60,051 nt of DNA from Mesorhizobium sp. WSM3859 (GTDB lineage Bacteria; Pseudomonadota; Alphaproteobacteria; Rhizobiales; Rhizobiaceae), in contig NZ_NSGG01000025.1 of the NCBI RefSeq assembly GCF_002295065.1, forward strand, positions 1 to 60,051. Reading direction: 5' to 3'. The position numbers were made by a program, and so were the translations under genes. Below the pieces are notes generated by a model. It was not told the origin of the DNA. It searched no databases and was given only the letters and a program-made list of their open reading frames with translations. Of this stretch, positions 35,769 through 44,008 are shown piece after piece. Within the stretch, counting starts at the first letter, position 1. Each line of letters begins with the position of its first letter.

Positions 35769-38700
35769 CTACTGAAAATTCCGCCCCTTGGGCATGACCT
35801 GCTGTGCTGCGCCGGACAGGGCTTCGACATCCTGGCGGACCGGCAGGCCACGGCTTGCGTCGGCCTTTGATCCAGCCGGCCGCTCGGCGGGATTATGCTC
35901 GATGACCGGGCGATTGGCGGATTCCAGCAGCACGCTCAGCCAGGGGGTCAAATCCTCGATCCTATCGGCGACGATGTGGATGACGTCCGATTCGTGCTGC
36001 AGCTTGCCGGTGACGCGGATGAAGCGGGCGCCCATGACCACCGGGCGGAAGCGGTCGAAGACGCGCGGCCAGATGATGACGTTGGCGATCGATTTTTCGT
36101 CCTCCAGCGTGACGAAGATGGCATTGCCCTTGCCCGGACGCTGGCGGACCAGCACGAGGCCGGCGACGGAAACGCGGCGGCCGTCGCGCACCGACGGCAG
36201 GTTGGCGTTGGGGGTGACGCCGGCGCGGGTGAGCTGCTCGCGCAGGAAGGCGACGGGGTGCTCCTTCAGCGACAGGCCAAGCGAACGGTAGTCGTGCACG
36301 ACATGCTCGCCGAGCGGCATTTTCGGCAGTTTCGTTTCCGGCTCCAGCTCGCGCAGGCGAAGCGAGGGCTGGTCGAACAGCGGCAATTTCTCGGCGGCGC
36401 TCCGGCCGTCGAGGGCGCGGACTTCCCAGAGCGCGGCACGGCGGTCGAGGCCGATCGAGCGGAACGCGTCGGCCTCAGCCAATCTTTCGATCTCGCCGAC
36501 ATCGAGGCCGGAGCGCAGCCAGACATCCCTGACCGATCGATAACCGTCGCCGCGCTGCGCGACGACGGCTTCCATGCGTTCCTCGGACAGGCCCTTGATC
36601 TGGCGGAAGCCGAGCCGCACGGCATGCGCCGTCTCGATGACGCCGCGCATCGAGGCGTGGCGCTCGAGGATGCGGGACGGATCGAAGGCGGTGGCCTCCA
36701 GCGTGCAGTCCCAGACGGAATGGTTGATGTCGACCTCGCGCACCTCGACGCCATGGTCGCGCGCGTCACGCACGAGCTGCGCCGGCTGGTAGAAACCCAT
36801 CGGCTGCGCATTGAGGATCGCGGCGCAGAAGACGTCGGGATAGAAGGTCTTGAACCAGCAGGAGGCGTAGACCAGCAGCGCGAAGGAGGCCGCGTGGCTT
36901 TCGGGAAAGCCGTATTCGCCGAAGCCTTCGATCTGCTTGAAGCAGCGTTCGGCGAACTCCTTGTCGTAGCCATTGCCGACCATGCCGTCGATCATGCGCT
37001 GGCGGTAATTGCCGATCGTGCCGGTGCGCTTGAAGGTCGCCATGGCGCGGCGCAGCTCGTCGGCCTCGCCCGGCCGGAAGCCGCCGGCGACGATGGCGAT
37101 CTTCATCGCCTGTTCCTGGAACAGCGGCACGCCCAACGTCTTGCCAAGGATTTTCTTGAGCTCCAGGCTGGGGTAATGGACCGCCTCCTTGCCCTGCCGC
37201 CGGCGCAGATAGGGATGCACCATGTCGCCCTGGATCGGGCCTGGGCGCACGATCGCCACCTCGATGACGAGGTCGTAGAAATTCTCCGGCTTGAGACGCG
37301 GCAGCATCGACATCTGCGCGCGCGACTCGATCTGGAAGACGCCGAGCGTGTCGGCCCTTTGGATCATGGCGTAGACATCCTCGTGCTCTTCGGGAAGGGT
37401 GGCGAGCACGTAAGGCCGTCCAAAAGGATCCCGCGCTTGCGGATAATGGTCGGTGAGCAAGGTGAAGGCGCGCTTCAGGCAGGTCAGCATGCCCAGCGCC
37501 AGCACGTCGACCTTGAGGATTTTTACCGCGTCGAGATCGTCCTTGTCCCACTCGACCATCTTGCGCTCCTCCATCGCCGTCTTGACGATGGGCACGACCT
37601 CGTCGAGCCGGTCGCGGGTGATGACGAAGCCGCCGACATGCTGGGAGAGATGCCGGGGAAAGCCCATGATCTCGTTGGCGCGCTCCAGCACCTGGCGCGA
37701 CAGCGGATCGGTGCGGTCGAGTCCGCCGGCATTGGCTTCCCTTTCGCCGAGCTCGGAGGTCGACCAGCCCCAGATGGTGCTGGACAGCGCGCTGCGCACG
37801 TCCTCCGACAGGCCCATGGCCTTGGCCACCTCGCGCAAGGCGGAGCGGCCGCGATAGCTGATGACGGCGGCGGCCAAGGCGGTGCGCTTGGCGCTGTATT
37901 TCTCGTAGATATAGGCGATGACCTCGTCGCGCCTTTCATGCTCGAAGTCGACGTCGATGTCGGGCGGCTCGTTGCGCTCCTCCGAGATGAAGCGTTCGAA
38001 CAGTGTGTCGATGCGCTCGGGGCCGACCTCGGTGATGCCGATGCAGAAGCAGATGATCGAATTGGCGGCCGAGCCGCGGCCCTGGCAGAGGATGTCCTTG
38101 CTGCGGGCGAATTTGACGATGTCGTGGACGGTCAGGAAATAGCGCGCATAGTTCAGGCGCTCGATCAGCGCGAGCTCGCTGTCGATGCGTTCCAGCACAT
38201 ACTCGGGAACGCCGGCCGGATAGCGCCTGACCGCCCCCTCCCGGGCCAGGCGTTCGAGCTCGGCCTGCGGCCCGAGGCCGGATTCGGTCGGCTCGTCCGG
38301 GTAGTTGTATTCGAGGTCGCTGAGCGAAAAGGTCAATTCGTCGGCGAAGCGCAGCGTCTCGGCCAGCGCTTCGGGGTGACGGCGGAAAAGGCGCGCCATC
38401 TCCAGCGGCGGCTTCAGATGGCGCTCGGCATTGGCGGTCAGCTCCAGCCCGACCTCGGAAACCGGCGTGTTGAGGCGGATCGCGGTGAGCACGTCCTGCA
38501 GCGGGCGGCGGTCGGCGGCGTGATAGAGCACGTCGTTGGTCGCCATCAGCGGGACGCGCGCATGCTCGGCCATCGCCGCCGCCTGCTCGATGCGGAAGCG
38601 GTCATTGCCACCATAATCCGGCGCCACGGCCAATCGGAGCGCCGCGCCAAAGCGATCTTTAAGCCGGCTAATAAATTCCAGATACTTTTTCGCGCCGCCG

Positions 38701-39107
38701 GAGAGATTGGGCAGGATCGCCAGTGACATCCGATCGCCCCATTCGAGCAGATCGTCGAGCTTGAGCAATGTCGCGCCCTTCTCGGTCTCGTCGCGCAGAT
38801 TGGCTTGGGTCAGCATGCGGCACAGATGCCCCCAGCCCTGGCGGTCGCGGGGATAGGCGAGGATGTCCGGCGTGCCGTCGCCGAACACCAGGCGACAGCC
38901 GGGATGATAGGGCATCTTCTCCACCTTGGCCTGCTGCCAGGCGCGCACGACGCCGGCGACCGTGTTGCGGTCGGCAAGCCCGATCGAGGCAAAACCGTAG
39001 AATTTCGCCGTGACCACCAGCTCCTCCGGCTTCGAGGCGCCGCGCAGGAAGGAGAAATTCGAGCTTATGCCGAACTCGGCATAGGGGATGGCGGTCAGCG
39101 CGTTCAT
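35769..39107 (-). CDS. dnaE2: Error-prone DNA polymerase DnaE2 (ImuC)
   Basis: A 1112-residue C-family polymerase. The N-terminal PHP domain starts YAEFGISSNFSFLRGASKPE, and the palm carries the catalytic aspartates in PPDIDVDFEHERRDEVIAYI. The FPRHLSQHVGGFVITR and SHAASFALLVYASCWFKTFYP stretches and a C-terminal OB fold follow. Length fits the DnaE2 subfamily, shorter than replicative DnaE. It carries out damage-induced translesion synthesis with ImuA and ImuB. Its start overlaps the ImuB stop by four bases. Confidence 0.95.
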   Translation of the reverse strand: MNALTAIPYAEFGISSNFSFLRGASKPEELVVTAKFYGFASIGLADRNTVAGVVRAWQQAKVEKMPYHPGCRLVFGDGTPDILAYPRDRQGWGHLCRMLTQANLRDETEKGATLLKLDDLLEWGDRMSLAILPNLSGGAKKYLEFISRLKDRFGAALRLAVAPDYGGNDRFRIEQAAAMAEHARVPLMATNDVLYHAADRRPLQDVLTAIRLNTPVSEVGLELTANAERHLKPPLEMARLFRRHPEALAETLRFADELTFSLSDLEYNYPDEPTESGLGPQAELERLAREGAVRRYPAGVPEYVLERIDSELALIERLNYARYFLTVHDIVKFARSKDILCQGRGSAANSIICFCIGITEVGPERIDTLFERFISEERNEPPDIDVDFEHERRDEVIAYIYEKYSAKRTALAAAVISYRGRSALREVAKAMGLSEDVRSALSSTIWGWSTSELGEREANAGGLDRTDPLSRQVLERANEIMGFPRHLSQHVGGFVITRDRLDEVVPIVKTAMEERKMVEWDKDDLDAVKILKVDVLALGMLTCLKRAFTLLTDHYPQARDPFGRPYVLATLPEEHEDVYAMIQRADTLGVFQIESRAQMSMLPRLKPENFYDLVIEVAIVRPGPIQGDMVHPYLRRRQGKEAVHYPSLELKKILGKTLGVPLFQEQAMKIAIVAGGFRPGEADELRRAMATFKRTGTIGNYRQRMIDGMVGNGYDKEFAERCFKQIEGFGEYGFPESHAASFALLVYASCWFKTFYPDVFCAAILNAQPMGFYQPAQLVRDARDHGVEVREVDINHSVWDCTLEATAFDPSRILERHASMRGVIETAHAVRLGFRQIKGLSEERMEAVVAQRGDGYRSVRDVWLRSGLDVGEIERLAEADAFRSIGLDRRAALWEVRALDGRSAAEKLPLFDQPSLRLRELEPETKLPKMPLGEHVVHDYRSLGLSLKEHPVAFLREQLTRAGVTPNANLPSVRDGRRVSVAGLVLVRQRPGKGNAIFVTLEDEKSIANVIIWPRVFDRFRPVVMGARFIRVTGKLQHESDVIHIVADRIEDLTPWLSVLLESANRPVIEHNPAERPAGSKADASRGLPVRQDVEALSGAAQQVMPKGRNFQ

Positions 39108-40723
39108 GCGAACACCCCATGCATGAACCAGCGTGGCGGCGCGGCCTGGGGCGCGCTGCTGTAAAGACCCTGGCGGTAGAGCCAGTAGCGGCGCCCCTCG
39201 CTGTCCTCGATGCGGTAATAGTCGCGGGTCGGCGCCTCTTCCTCGCCGGGCAACTGCCGCCACCATTCGGACGCGATGCGTTCCGGCCCTTCGGCGCGGG
39301 CGACGCGGTAGAGCGCGCGGCGCCAGCGGAAATTCATCGGCGGTCCCTCCGGGATTTCGGTCGCCGGCACTTCGATCGGCTCGGGCGAGCGGAACAGGCG
39401 CACCGGCCGCTCCGGCGGATAGATGGTCATCGGCGGAGCTGTTCGGGGCGGCGCCGTCCGGCCGGCCGCCGGGGCGCGCCTTTGCGGCGCTTCGGCGAAG
39501 GGCACGGTCTTGACGGCGCGCTCCGGCAGATGGCTCTCGACGACCACCGGCTTCAGCACGGCTGCCTCGCCGAGGCGGGCGCGGACGCGGTCGGCGAACA
39601 GCGCGATGTCGGCATCATCATCGTCCGCCTCGCCGGTGAGGTCGCCCTGAACCAAGTCGAAGGCGGCGGCCGACAGCACGGAGAGCCGCACAAGGTCAAA
39701 GCCGAAGCCGGCGTCGATGTTCTGCTCCAGCGCGGTGAGCCGCTCATGGAACAGCCTTTGGATCAGCCGCGGCTCGCGCACCGGGCGCGAGGTGCCGACG
39801 GCGATGCGGCTGACGGCGCCGTCGACGCGGAAGAGAAGCAGCGCCAGCGTCCTTGCGCCTTCGCCGCGGCGTTCGAGGTCGGTCTTCAGGGCGATCGCCA
39901 GCCGGCTCACCAGCCGCTCGATGTCGTCGGTGAGCATGACCGGTTCGGCAAGATGGCGCTCGACCGAGAGCGGTGCGACGGGAAGGCGCGGCGACACGGC
40001 CTCGTCGAGGCGGCCGAGCGCCTGGTCGAGGCGCAGAAGCAGAGTGGCGCCGAAGCGGCGGGCGAGCGGCGCGCGCGGTGCCGCCATCACCGCGCCGGCG
40101 GTGCGCAGGCCCACGCTCTCAAGAAGGGCGCGGGTCTCCGGCGCGATGCGCAGCGCCGACAATGGCAGCGGCGCCAGAAGCGCCTCCTCCTCGCCGCCGG
40201 CAATGATGCGGTCGCCATGGAAGCGCGCCGCCGCCCAGGCGGCGCCCGGCGTCGAGGCCAGCCCGGCGCGGACATCGAAACCCTGCTGGAAGAAGCGGGT
40301 GAGGATCTCGTCCTGCATGGCGCGCTCGCCGCCGAAGAGATGCGTGCAGCCGGTGACGTCGAGGAACAGCCCGTCCTCGCCGTCGATCGCCACCAGCGGC
40401 GTGTAGCGGTCGCACCAGTCGGCAAGGCCTTCGAGCAGGCGGCGGTCGGCATCCGGGTCGGCCTCGACCACATCGATCATGGGGTGCATGGCGCGGGCAT
40501 CGGCAATGCCCATGCCGCGCTTCAGCTTCAGCGCCTCAGCCCGCTCGTCGAGGGCTGCGATGCGCTGGGTGTTGTTGTCGCGATGGCTGATCACCAGCGG
40601 CAGGTGATCCGATGGCCGGGAACGCCAGGACCGCCCCAGGCGCTGGCGCAGGATCCGCTCCGCGCTGAGATGCGGGAACCACAGCGACAGGATTCTCTGT
40701 TCTTTCCGCAAAAGCGTGCTCAT
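39104..40723 (-). CDS. imuB: Y-family polymerase-like mutasome protein ImuB
   Basis: A 539-residue DinB-like protein starting MSTLLRKEQRILSLWFPHLS. In the palm the catalytic acidic pair of active Y-family enzymes is replaced (AIDGEDGLFLDVTGCTHLFG), as known for ImuB, which bridges DnaE2 to the beta clamp instead of polymerising. The C-terminal extension ends RYWLYRQGLYSSAPQAAPPR. ATG at 40723 has GGAGTGGA upstream. It overlaps the ImuA frame by 188 bases and dnaE2 by four. Confidence 0.93.
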   Translation of the reverse strand: MSTLLRKEQRILSLWFPHLSAERILRQRLGRSWRSRPSDHLPLVISHRDNNTQRIAALDERAEALKLKRGMGIADARAMHPMIDVVEADPDADRRLLEGLADWCDRYTPLVAIDGEDGLFLDVTGCTHLFGGERAMQDEILTRFFQQGFDVRAGLASTPGAAWAAARFHGDRIIAGGEEEALLAPLPLSALRIAPETRALLESVGLRTAGAVMAAPRAPLARRFGATLLLRLDQALGRLDEAVSPRLPVAPLSVERHLAEPVMLTDDIERLVSRLAIALKTDLERRGEGARTLALLLFRVDGAVSRIAVGTSRPVREPRLIQRLFHERLTALEQNIDAGFGFDLVRLSVLSAAAFDLVQGDLTGEADDDDADIALFADRVRARLGEAAVLKPVVVESHLPERAVKTVPFAEAPQRRAPAAGRTAPPRTAPPMTIYPPERPVRLFRSPEPIEVPATEIPEGPPMNFRWRRALYRVARAEGPERIASEWWRQLPGEEEAPTRDYYRIEDSEGRRYWLYRQGLYSSAPQAAPPRWFMHGVFA

Positions 40724-41528
40724 TTGGATTCCACTCCAGTGTGAATTGTCCGGGCAGAGCCGTGCGGCTCTTGCCGATATCGACTTTGAAGGCGGGGCGG
40801 CCGATCGAACCGGCGAGCGTCCCGGCGACCGTCTCGCGGCTTGCCGAAGATGCCGCCGATACGATGAGGCGCACCGGGGCGGCGGTTGGATCGGCTTCGC
40901 CGGCCTGGCGCAGCAACAGCACCGGGCGGCCGGCATTCTGGGCGCGGGCGTGCAGCCGGCGCGTGGCGGTGAGGTCGAGAAGCCGCGGGCTGCCGCGGAT
41001 TTCGAGGATGACCGCGGCGAAGGCGGTCATGCGGGCGGCTTCCTCGGCGATCCACAGCGCGTCGAGCAGCTTTGGGGCCTCGGAAAACAGCAATTGTTCC
41101 GGCTCGATGCCGAACATGGCGTGAAGGCCCCTGGCATAGGGCAGGCCAGCCTCGTGGAAGATCTCCGTCGTGCCGACCCAGAGGATCGGCAGGCCCTGCT
41201 TTTCCTTGAGGATCAGGCTTACCAGCGAGAGCGCGAAGCCGGCGACCGCGCCGGCATCGCGGGTCTCCAGCCCATGGATCTCGCTGAGCGCCGCCCTGGG
41301 CAGGCCGCCGCCAAGGGCGGTGTCGAGGCGCTCGATGCCGGTGCGCAGGAAGGCATCCGCCGACGCCACGGCAAGGCCGCGCCGGACAAGCGTCATGTCC
41401 AACCTGGCAGCATCGAGAGGCGCGCCAGGCACCGGCGCCTGCAGGCGCTCGGGCAGCGTTCCTTCGATCTTCGCGATCTGGCGGCGCAGGGTAAAAACAG
41501 TTTCCCGCGCCACGGCGTTCATCGCCAT
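40536..41528 (-). CDS. imuA: Mutasome protein ImuA (RecA-like)
   Basis: A 330-residue RecA/SulA-like protein: TLRRQIAKIEGTLPERLQ at the start, GGGLPRAALSEIHG near the degenerate P-loop, and ILWVGTTEIFHEAGLPYARG in the core. The family ends soon after the conserved FTLEWNPNEHAF, but here the frame continues 62 codons further, overlapping ImuB out of frame. ATG at 41528 is preferred for GGAAG upstream. It is the first gene of the SOS cassette, behind a LexA box at 41552. Confidence 0.92.
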   Translation of the reverse strand: MAMNAVARETVFTLRRQIAKIEGTLPERLQAPVPGAPLDAARLDMTLVRRGLAVASADAFLRTGIERLDTALGGGLPRAALSEIHGLETRDAGAVAGFALSLVSLILKEKQGLPILWVGTTEIFHEAGLPYARGLHAMFGIEPEQLLFSEAPKLLDALWIAEEAARMTAFAAVILEIRGSPRLLDLTATRRLHARAQNAGRPVLLLRQAGEADPTAAPVRLIVSAASSASRETVAGTLAGSIGRPAFKVDIGKSRTALPGQFTLEWNPNEHAFAERTENPVAVVPASQRGADPAPAPGAVLAFPAIGSPAAGDQPSRQQHPAHRSPRRAG

Positions 41529-41551
41529 GACGTTCACTTCCGGCAGCAATT

Positions 41552-41566
41552 GTTCCTGTTATGTTC
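41552..41566. promoter_or_regulatory. LexA (SOS) box, GTTC-N7-GTTC
   Basis: GTTCCTGTTATGTTC matches exactly the alphaproteobacterial LexA site, a direct repeat of GTTC seven bases apart (GAAC-N7-GAAC on the coding strand). It lies 24 bases before the imuA start and implies DNA-damage induction of imuA-imuB-dnaE2. Confidence 0.9.
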
Positions 41567-41711
41567 TTATAGATTCCAGAGGTGCCTGGAAGAGTCAAGC
41601 AGAGTCAGAAGGAATTTATTCCTTCAGCTTTTACCCTGAAAGCGCACGGCCAGCCGGCTCATTTGCCTCCAAAGCCGCGAAAGCCTATATGCCGGGATCA
41701 AAGGACAATCC

Positions 41712-42149
41712 ATGGCCCGCATCTACAAGACCCGCACCTGGCACGATCAGCTCTCGCCGTCGATGGACGAGCTGGAGCTTATGGCGCTGGAGGCCTATGC
41801 CCATCTGCCGGACGAGTTCCGCCAGCTCACCGGCGAGATCGTCATCCAGATCGCCGAATTCCCGACCGACGAGATCATGGACGACCTGTCGCTGGAGACG
41901 CCCTTCGATCTGCTCGGCCTGTTCGAGGGGCGCGGGATCGCCGAGCGCTGGAACCCGCAGACCGGCGAGGGTCCGAACCGCGTCACGCTCTACCGCCGCG
42001 CCATCCTCGACTATTGGGCCGAGAACGAGGAGACGCTGGGCGACATCGTCACCCATGTGCTGATCCACGAGATCGGCCACCATTTCGGCCTGTCGGACGA
42101 CGACATGGAGCGGATCGAGGAGGCCGCCGAGCAGGCGGCAGCGGGCTGA
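41712..42149 (+). CDS. Minimal zinc metalloprotease (zincin) family protein
   Basis: A 145-residue protein with HEIGHHFGLSDDDMERIEE near the C-terminus: the two His and the Glu of HExxH and a following Asp ligand mark a minimal zincin (COG3824/PF06262). No signal peptide is seen, so it is cytoplasmic. The function is not established in this family. It is divergent from the SOS cassette, whose LexA box lies 145 bases away; whether it shares control is unknown. Confidence 0.88.
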   Translation: MARIYKTRTWHDQLSPSMDELELMALEAYAHLPDEFRQLTGEIVIQIAEFPTDEIMDDLSLETPFDLLGLFEGRGIAERWNPQTGEGPNRVTLYRRAILDYWAENEETLGDIVTHVLIHEIGHHFGLSDDDMERIEEAAEQAAAG

Positions 42150-42292
42150 GAGACTGTTTGGAAATTCTACTCCGGCGGCCATCTGGCGGCGCTTTCTGCG
42201 CTTCCGGTGCTCACGGACCAAATGTCCGCTCCGCTCCGGTTCTCGAAATCACCACCATATGACTCGCCAGAGCGAATTTCGAAACAGTCTCT
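42149..42292. repeat. Inverted repeat element after the zincin gene
   Basis: AGAGACTGTTTGGAAATTC (from 42149) pairs with GAATTTCGAAACAGTCTCT (42274-42292), with one or two mismatches, around a 107-bp centre that itself contains CGGAGCGGACATT-like symmetry. It looks like a small palindromic mobile-type element placed right at the stop codon. Confidence 0.6.
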
Positions 42293-42303
42293 AAGCGCTT
42301 TCC

Positions 42304-42510
42304 CTACCAGTCGCTCAGTTTGGTGTCGGCCGTATATTCCTGGCCTTCGACGTCCTTTACCACGGCCTGGCCGCAGCGCATCGACTTGGTCTTCTTGTCA
42401 TAGGCGTAGGTCGGCGAGCCGAACAGATGCCAGCCCTTGTTCAGCGCGGCGGTGACCTTGTGGCAGAAGGTGGAGTCGTCCGGACCGGACAGGAAGCGGT
42501 AGAGTTTCAT
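42304..42510 (-). CDS. DUF1737 domain protein
   Basis: A 68-residue protein: MKLYRFLSGPDDSTFCHKVT, then ALNKGWHLFGSPTYAYD, which matches the DUF1737 family of small proteins of unknown function. The last residues (EYTADTKLSDW) are acidic. It is alone, with GAGACG upstream of the ATG, and followed by the palindromic element above. Confidence 0.85.
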   Translation of the reverse strand: MKLYRFLSGPDDSTFCHKVTAALNKGWHLFGSPTYAYDKKTKSMRCGQAVVKDVEGQEYTADTKLSDW

Positions 42511-42601
42511 TTTTCGTCTCTGATCGTGATTGTCTCAGCCCTTGCATGTCGTTTCCCAAAACCGCCGCGCACTTTTGGGCGACATGCATCAGCCCTGCGC
42601 A

Positions 42602-43480
42602 TCATGCGCCGATGATCGCAGCCTTCGCCAGAAGTTTCTCGGCTTGCGCCAGATGCAGCCGCTCGACCATGCGGCCGTCCAGCGCGATGACGCCCTTGCC
42701 GGCATTTTCGGGCCGCGCGAACGCATCCCAGATGGCACGGGCCCTGGTAAGCGCTTCCGCCGACGGCGAAAAGGCACGGTTCGCCGCCTCGATCTGAGCC
42801 GGGTGGATCAGCGACTTGCCATCAAAGCCCATGGCCGCCGCCTCCGAGCATTCGCCGGCAAAAGCGTCGAGGTCGCGGAAATCATTGGCGACGCCGTCGA
42901 TCACGTCGAGGCCGCCGGCGCGCGCCGCGAGCACCAACTGCATCAACCAGGGCATCAGATAGCGCCGGTCCGGCGTTGCCAGAATGCCGGTCGCCTTTAC
43001 CAGATCATTCGTTCCGGCGACGAAACAAGCGAGCCGCGAGGCCGGGTCGCGGCCGAGCTCGGCGATGGCGCCGATGTTGAGGAGCGCCTTGGGCGTTTCG
43101 ACCATCGCCCATAGTTTGACGCTGTCCGGCGCAAAATTGTCGTCGAGCAGGTCGCCGGCCTCGAGGATGTCGCGCGGCGTGCCGATCTTGGGCAGAAGAA
43201 TGCCGTCGGGTTCGGCCTTGGCCACGGCCAGAAGATCGTCCGCGCCCCATTCACTGGCCAAAGCGTTGATGCGCACCACCATCTCGCAGCGTCTTTCGCG
43301 GTCGGCCAGGATGCCTGCGACCTTGTCGCGCGCGGCAGCCTTGTCGGCGGGCAGGACGGCGTCCTCGAGATCGATGATGACGGCATCGCAGGCCAGCGAG
43401 CCGATCTTGGCGAGCGCCTTGTCGTTCGAGGCGGGAATATAGAGCACCGAGCGGCGCGGTCGGTAGGTGTCGACGGTCAT
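42602..43480 (-). CDS. CitE-like CoA ester lyase (HpcH/HpaI aldolase family)
   Basis: A 292-residue TIM-barrel protein with RPRRSVLYIPASNDKALAK at the N-terminus, IIDLEDAV (metal and CoA region), MVETPKALLNI with the metal-binding Glu, and GFDGKSLIHPAQIE near the end. The family splits (3S)-citramalyl-, malyl- or related CoA esters. With no neighbouring citrate lyase subunits it is a free-standing CitE-like enzyme. The start at 43480 follows homology; upstream ribosome signal is weak. Confidence 0.88.
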   Translation of the reverse strand: MTVDTYRPRRSVLYIPASNDKALAKIGSLACDAVIIDLEDAVLPADKAAARDKVAGILADRERRCEMVVRINALASEWGADDLLAVAKAEPDGILLPKIGTPRDILEAGDLLDDNFAPDSVKLWAMVETPKALLNIGAIAELGRDPASRLACFVAGTNDLVKATGILATPDRRYLMPWLMQLVLAARAGGLDVIDGVANDFRDLDAFAGECSEAAAMGFDGKSLIHPAQIEAANRAFSPSAEALTRARAIWDAFARPENAGKGVIALDGRMVERLHLAQAEKLLAKAAIIGA

Positions 43481-43569
43481 GGCCGATCTATGACGGGTGA
43501 TGGCGGGTGAGGCAAGGCGGAGGCAATTTGCCGACCTGCCGGGAACCAGCAAAATCGTCGACGTCGGCG

Positions 43570-43743
43570 CTGCCCCTCATCGCCCTGCCGGGCACTTCTC
43601 CCCGTATAGTGACGGGGAGAAGGGGCTGGCCGCAACGACGGCGCCTCTCCTGCGACGCTGGCGATTAGCGAAACCGGCGATGAAAGCGCCCCTCTCCCCG
43701 TCACTATACGGGGAGAGGATGCCGGCAGGCAGGTGAGGGGCAG
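43570..43743. repeat. Long inverted repeat (family C)
   Basis: CTGCCCCTCATCGCCCTGCC and TCTCCCCGTATAGTGACGGG on the left match their complements on the right (CCCGTCACTATACGGGGAGA, then GTGAGGGGCAG). The centre contains CTGGCGATTAGCGAAACCGG, which recurs in part near 43825. It lies in the 528-bp gap between the CitE-like and DUF4173 genes; the rest of that gap (43744-44008) holds no gene I can support. Confidence 0.75.
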
Positions 43744-44008
43744 CGCCAGCGGAAGTGATTTGCGCCTGCACCAAATCTGCAAATCCTTGCTGAAAAGCTC
43801 CGGGATTCCGCCGCGCGCTTTCCGCACGGGCTAGCGAAACCGGCGCCATGCGAACACGTCACACATCCCGCTGGTCCCTGCCGCGCCGGCTCCGCAACGA
43901 AGGCTGGTGGCTCGTCGAGCCGCAAGGGCGGCGCGCCGCCGCGACGGTGCTTCCCTTCAGACCACGGCCGGCATGCGGCGGCAGAACAACAGCCAGGAAG
44001 GCGCGGCG

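Noticed and set aside
35895..38726. 943-codon open frame opposite dnaE2
   Set aside because: Mirror of the third-position GC bias of dnaE2; low-complexity translation, no ribosome site and no recognisable domain.
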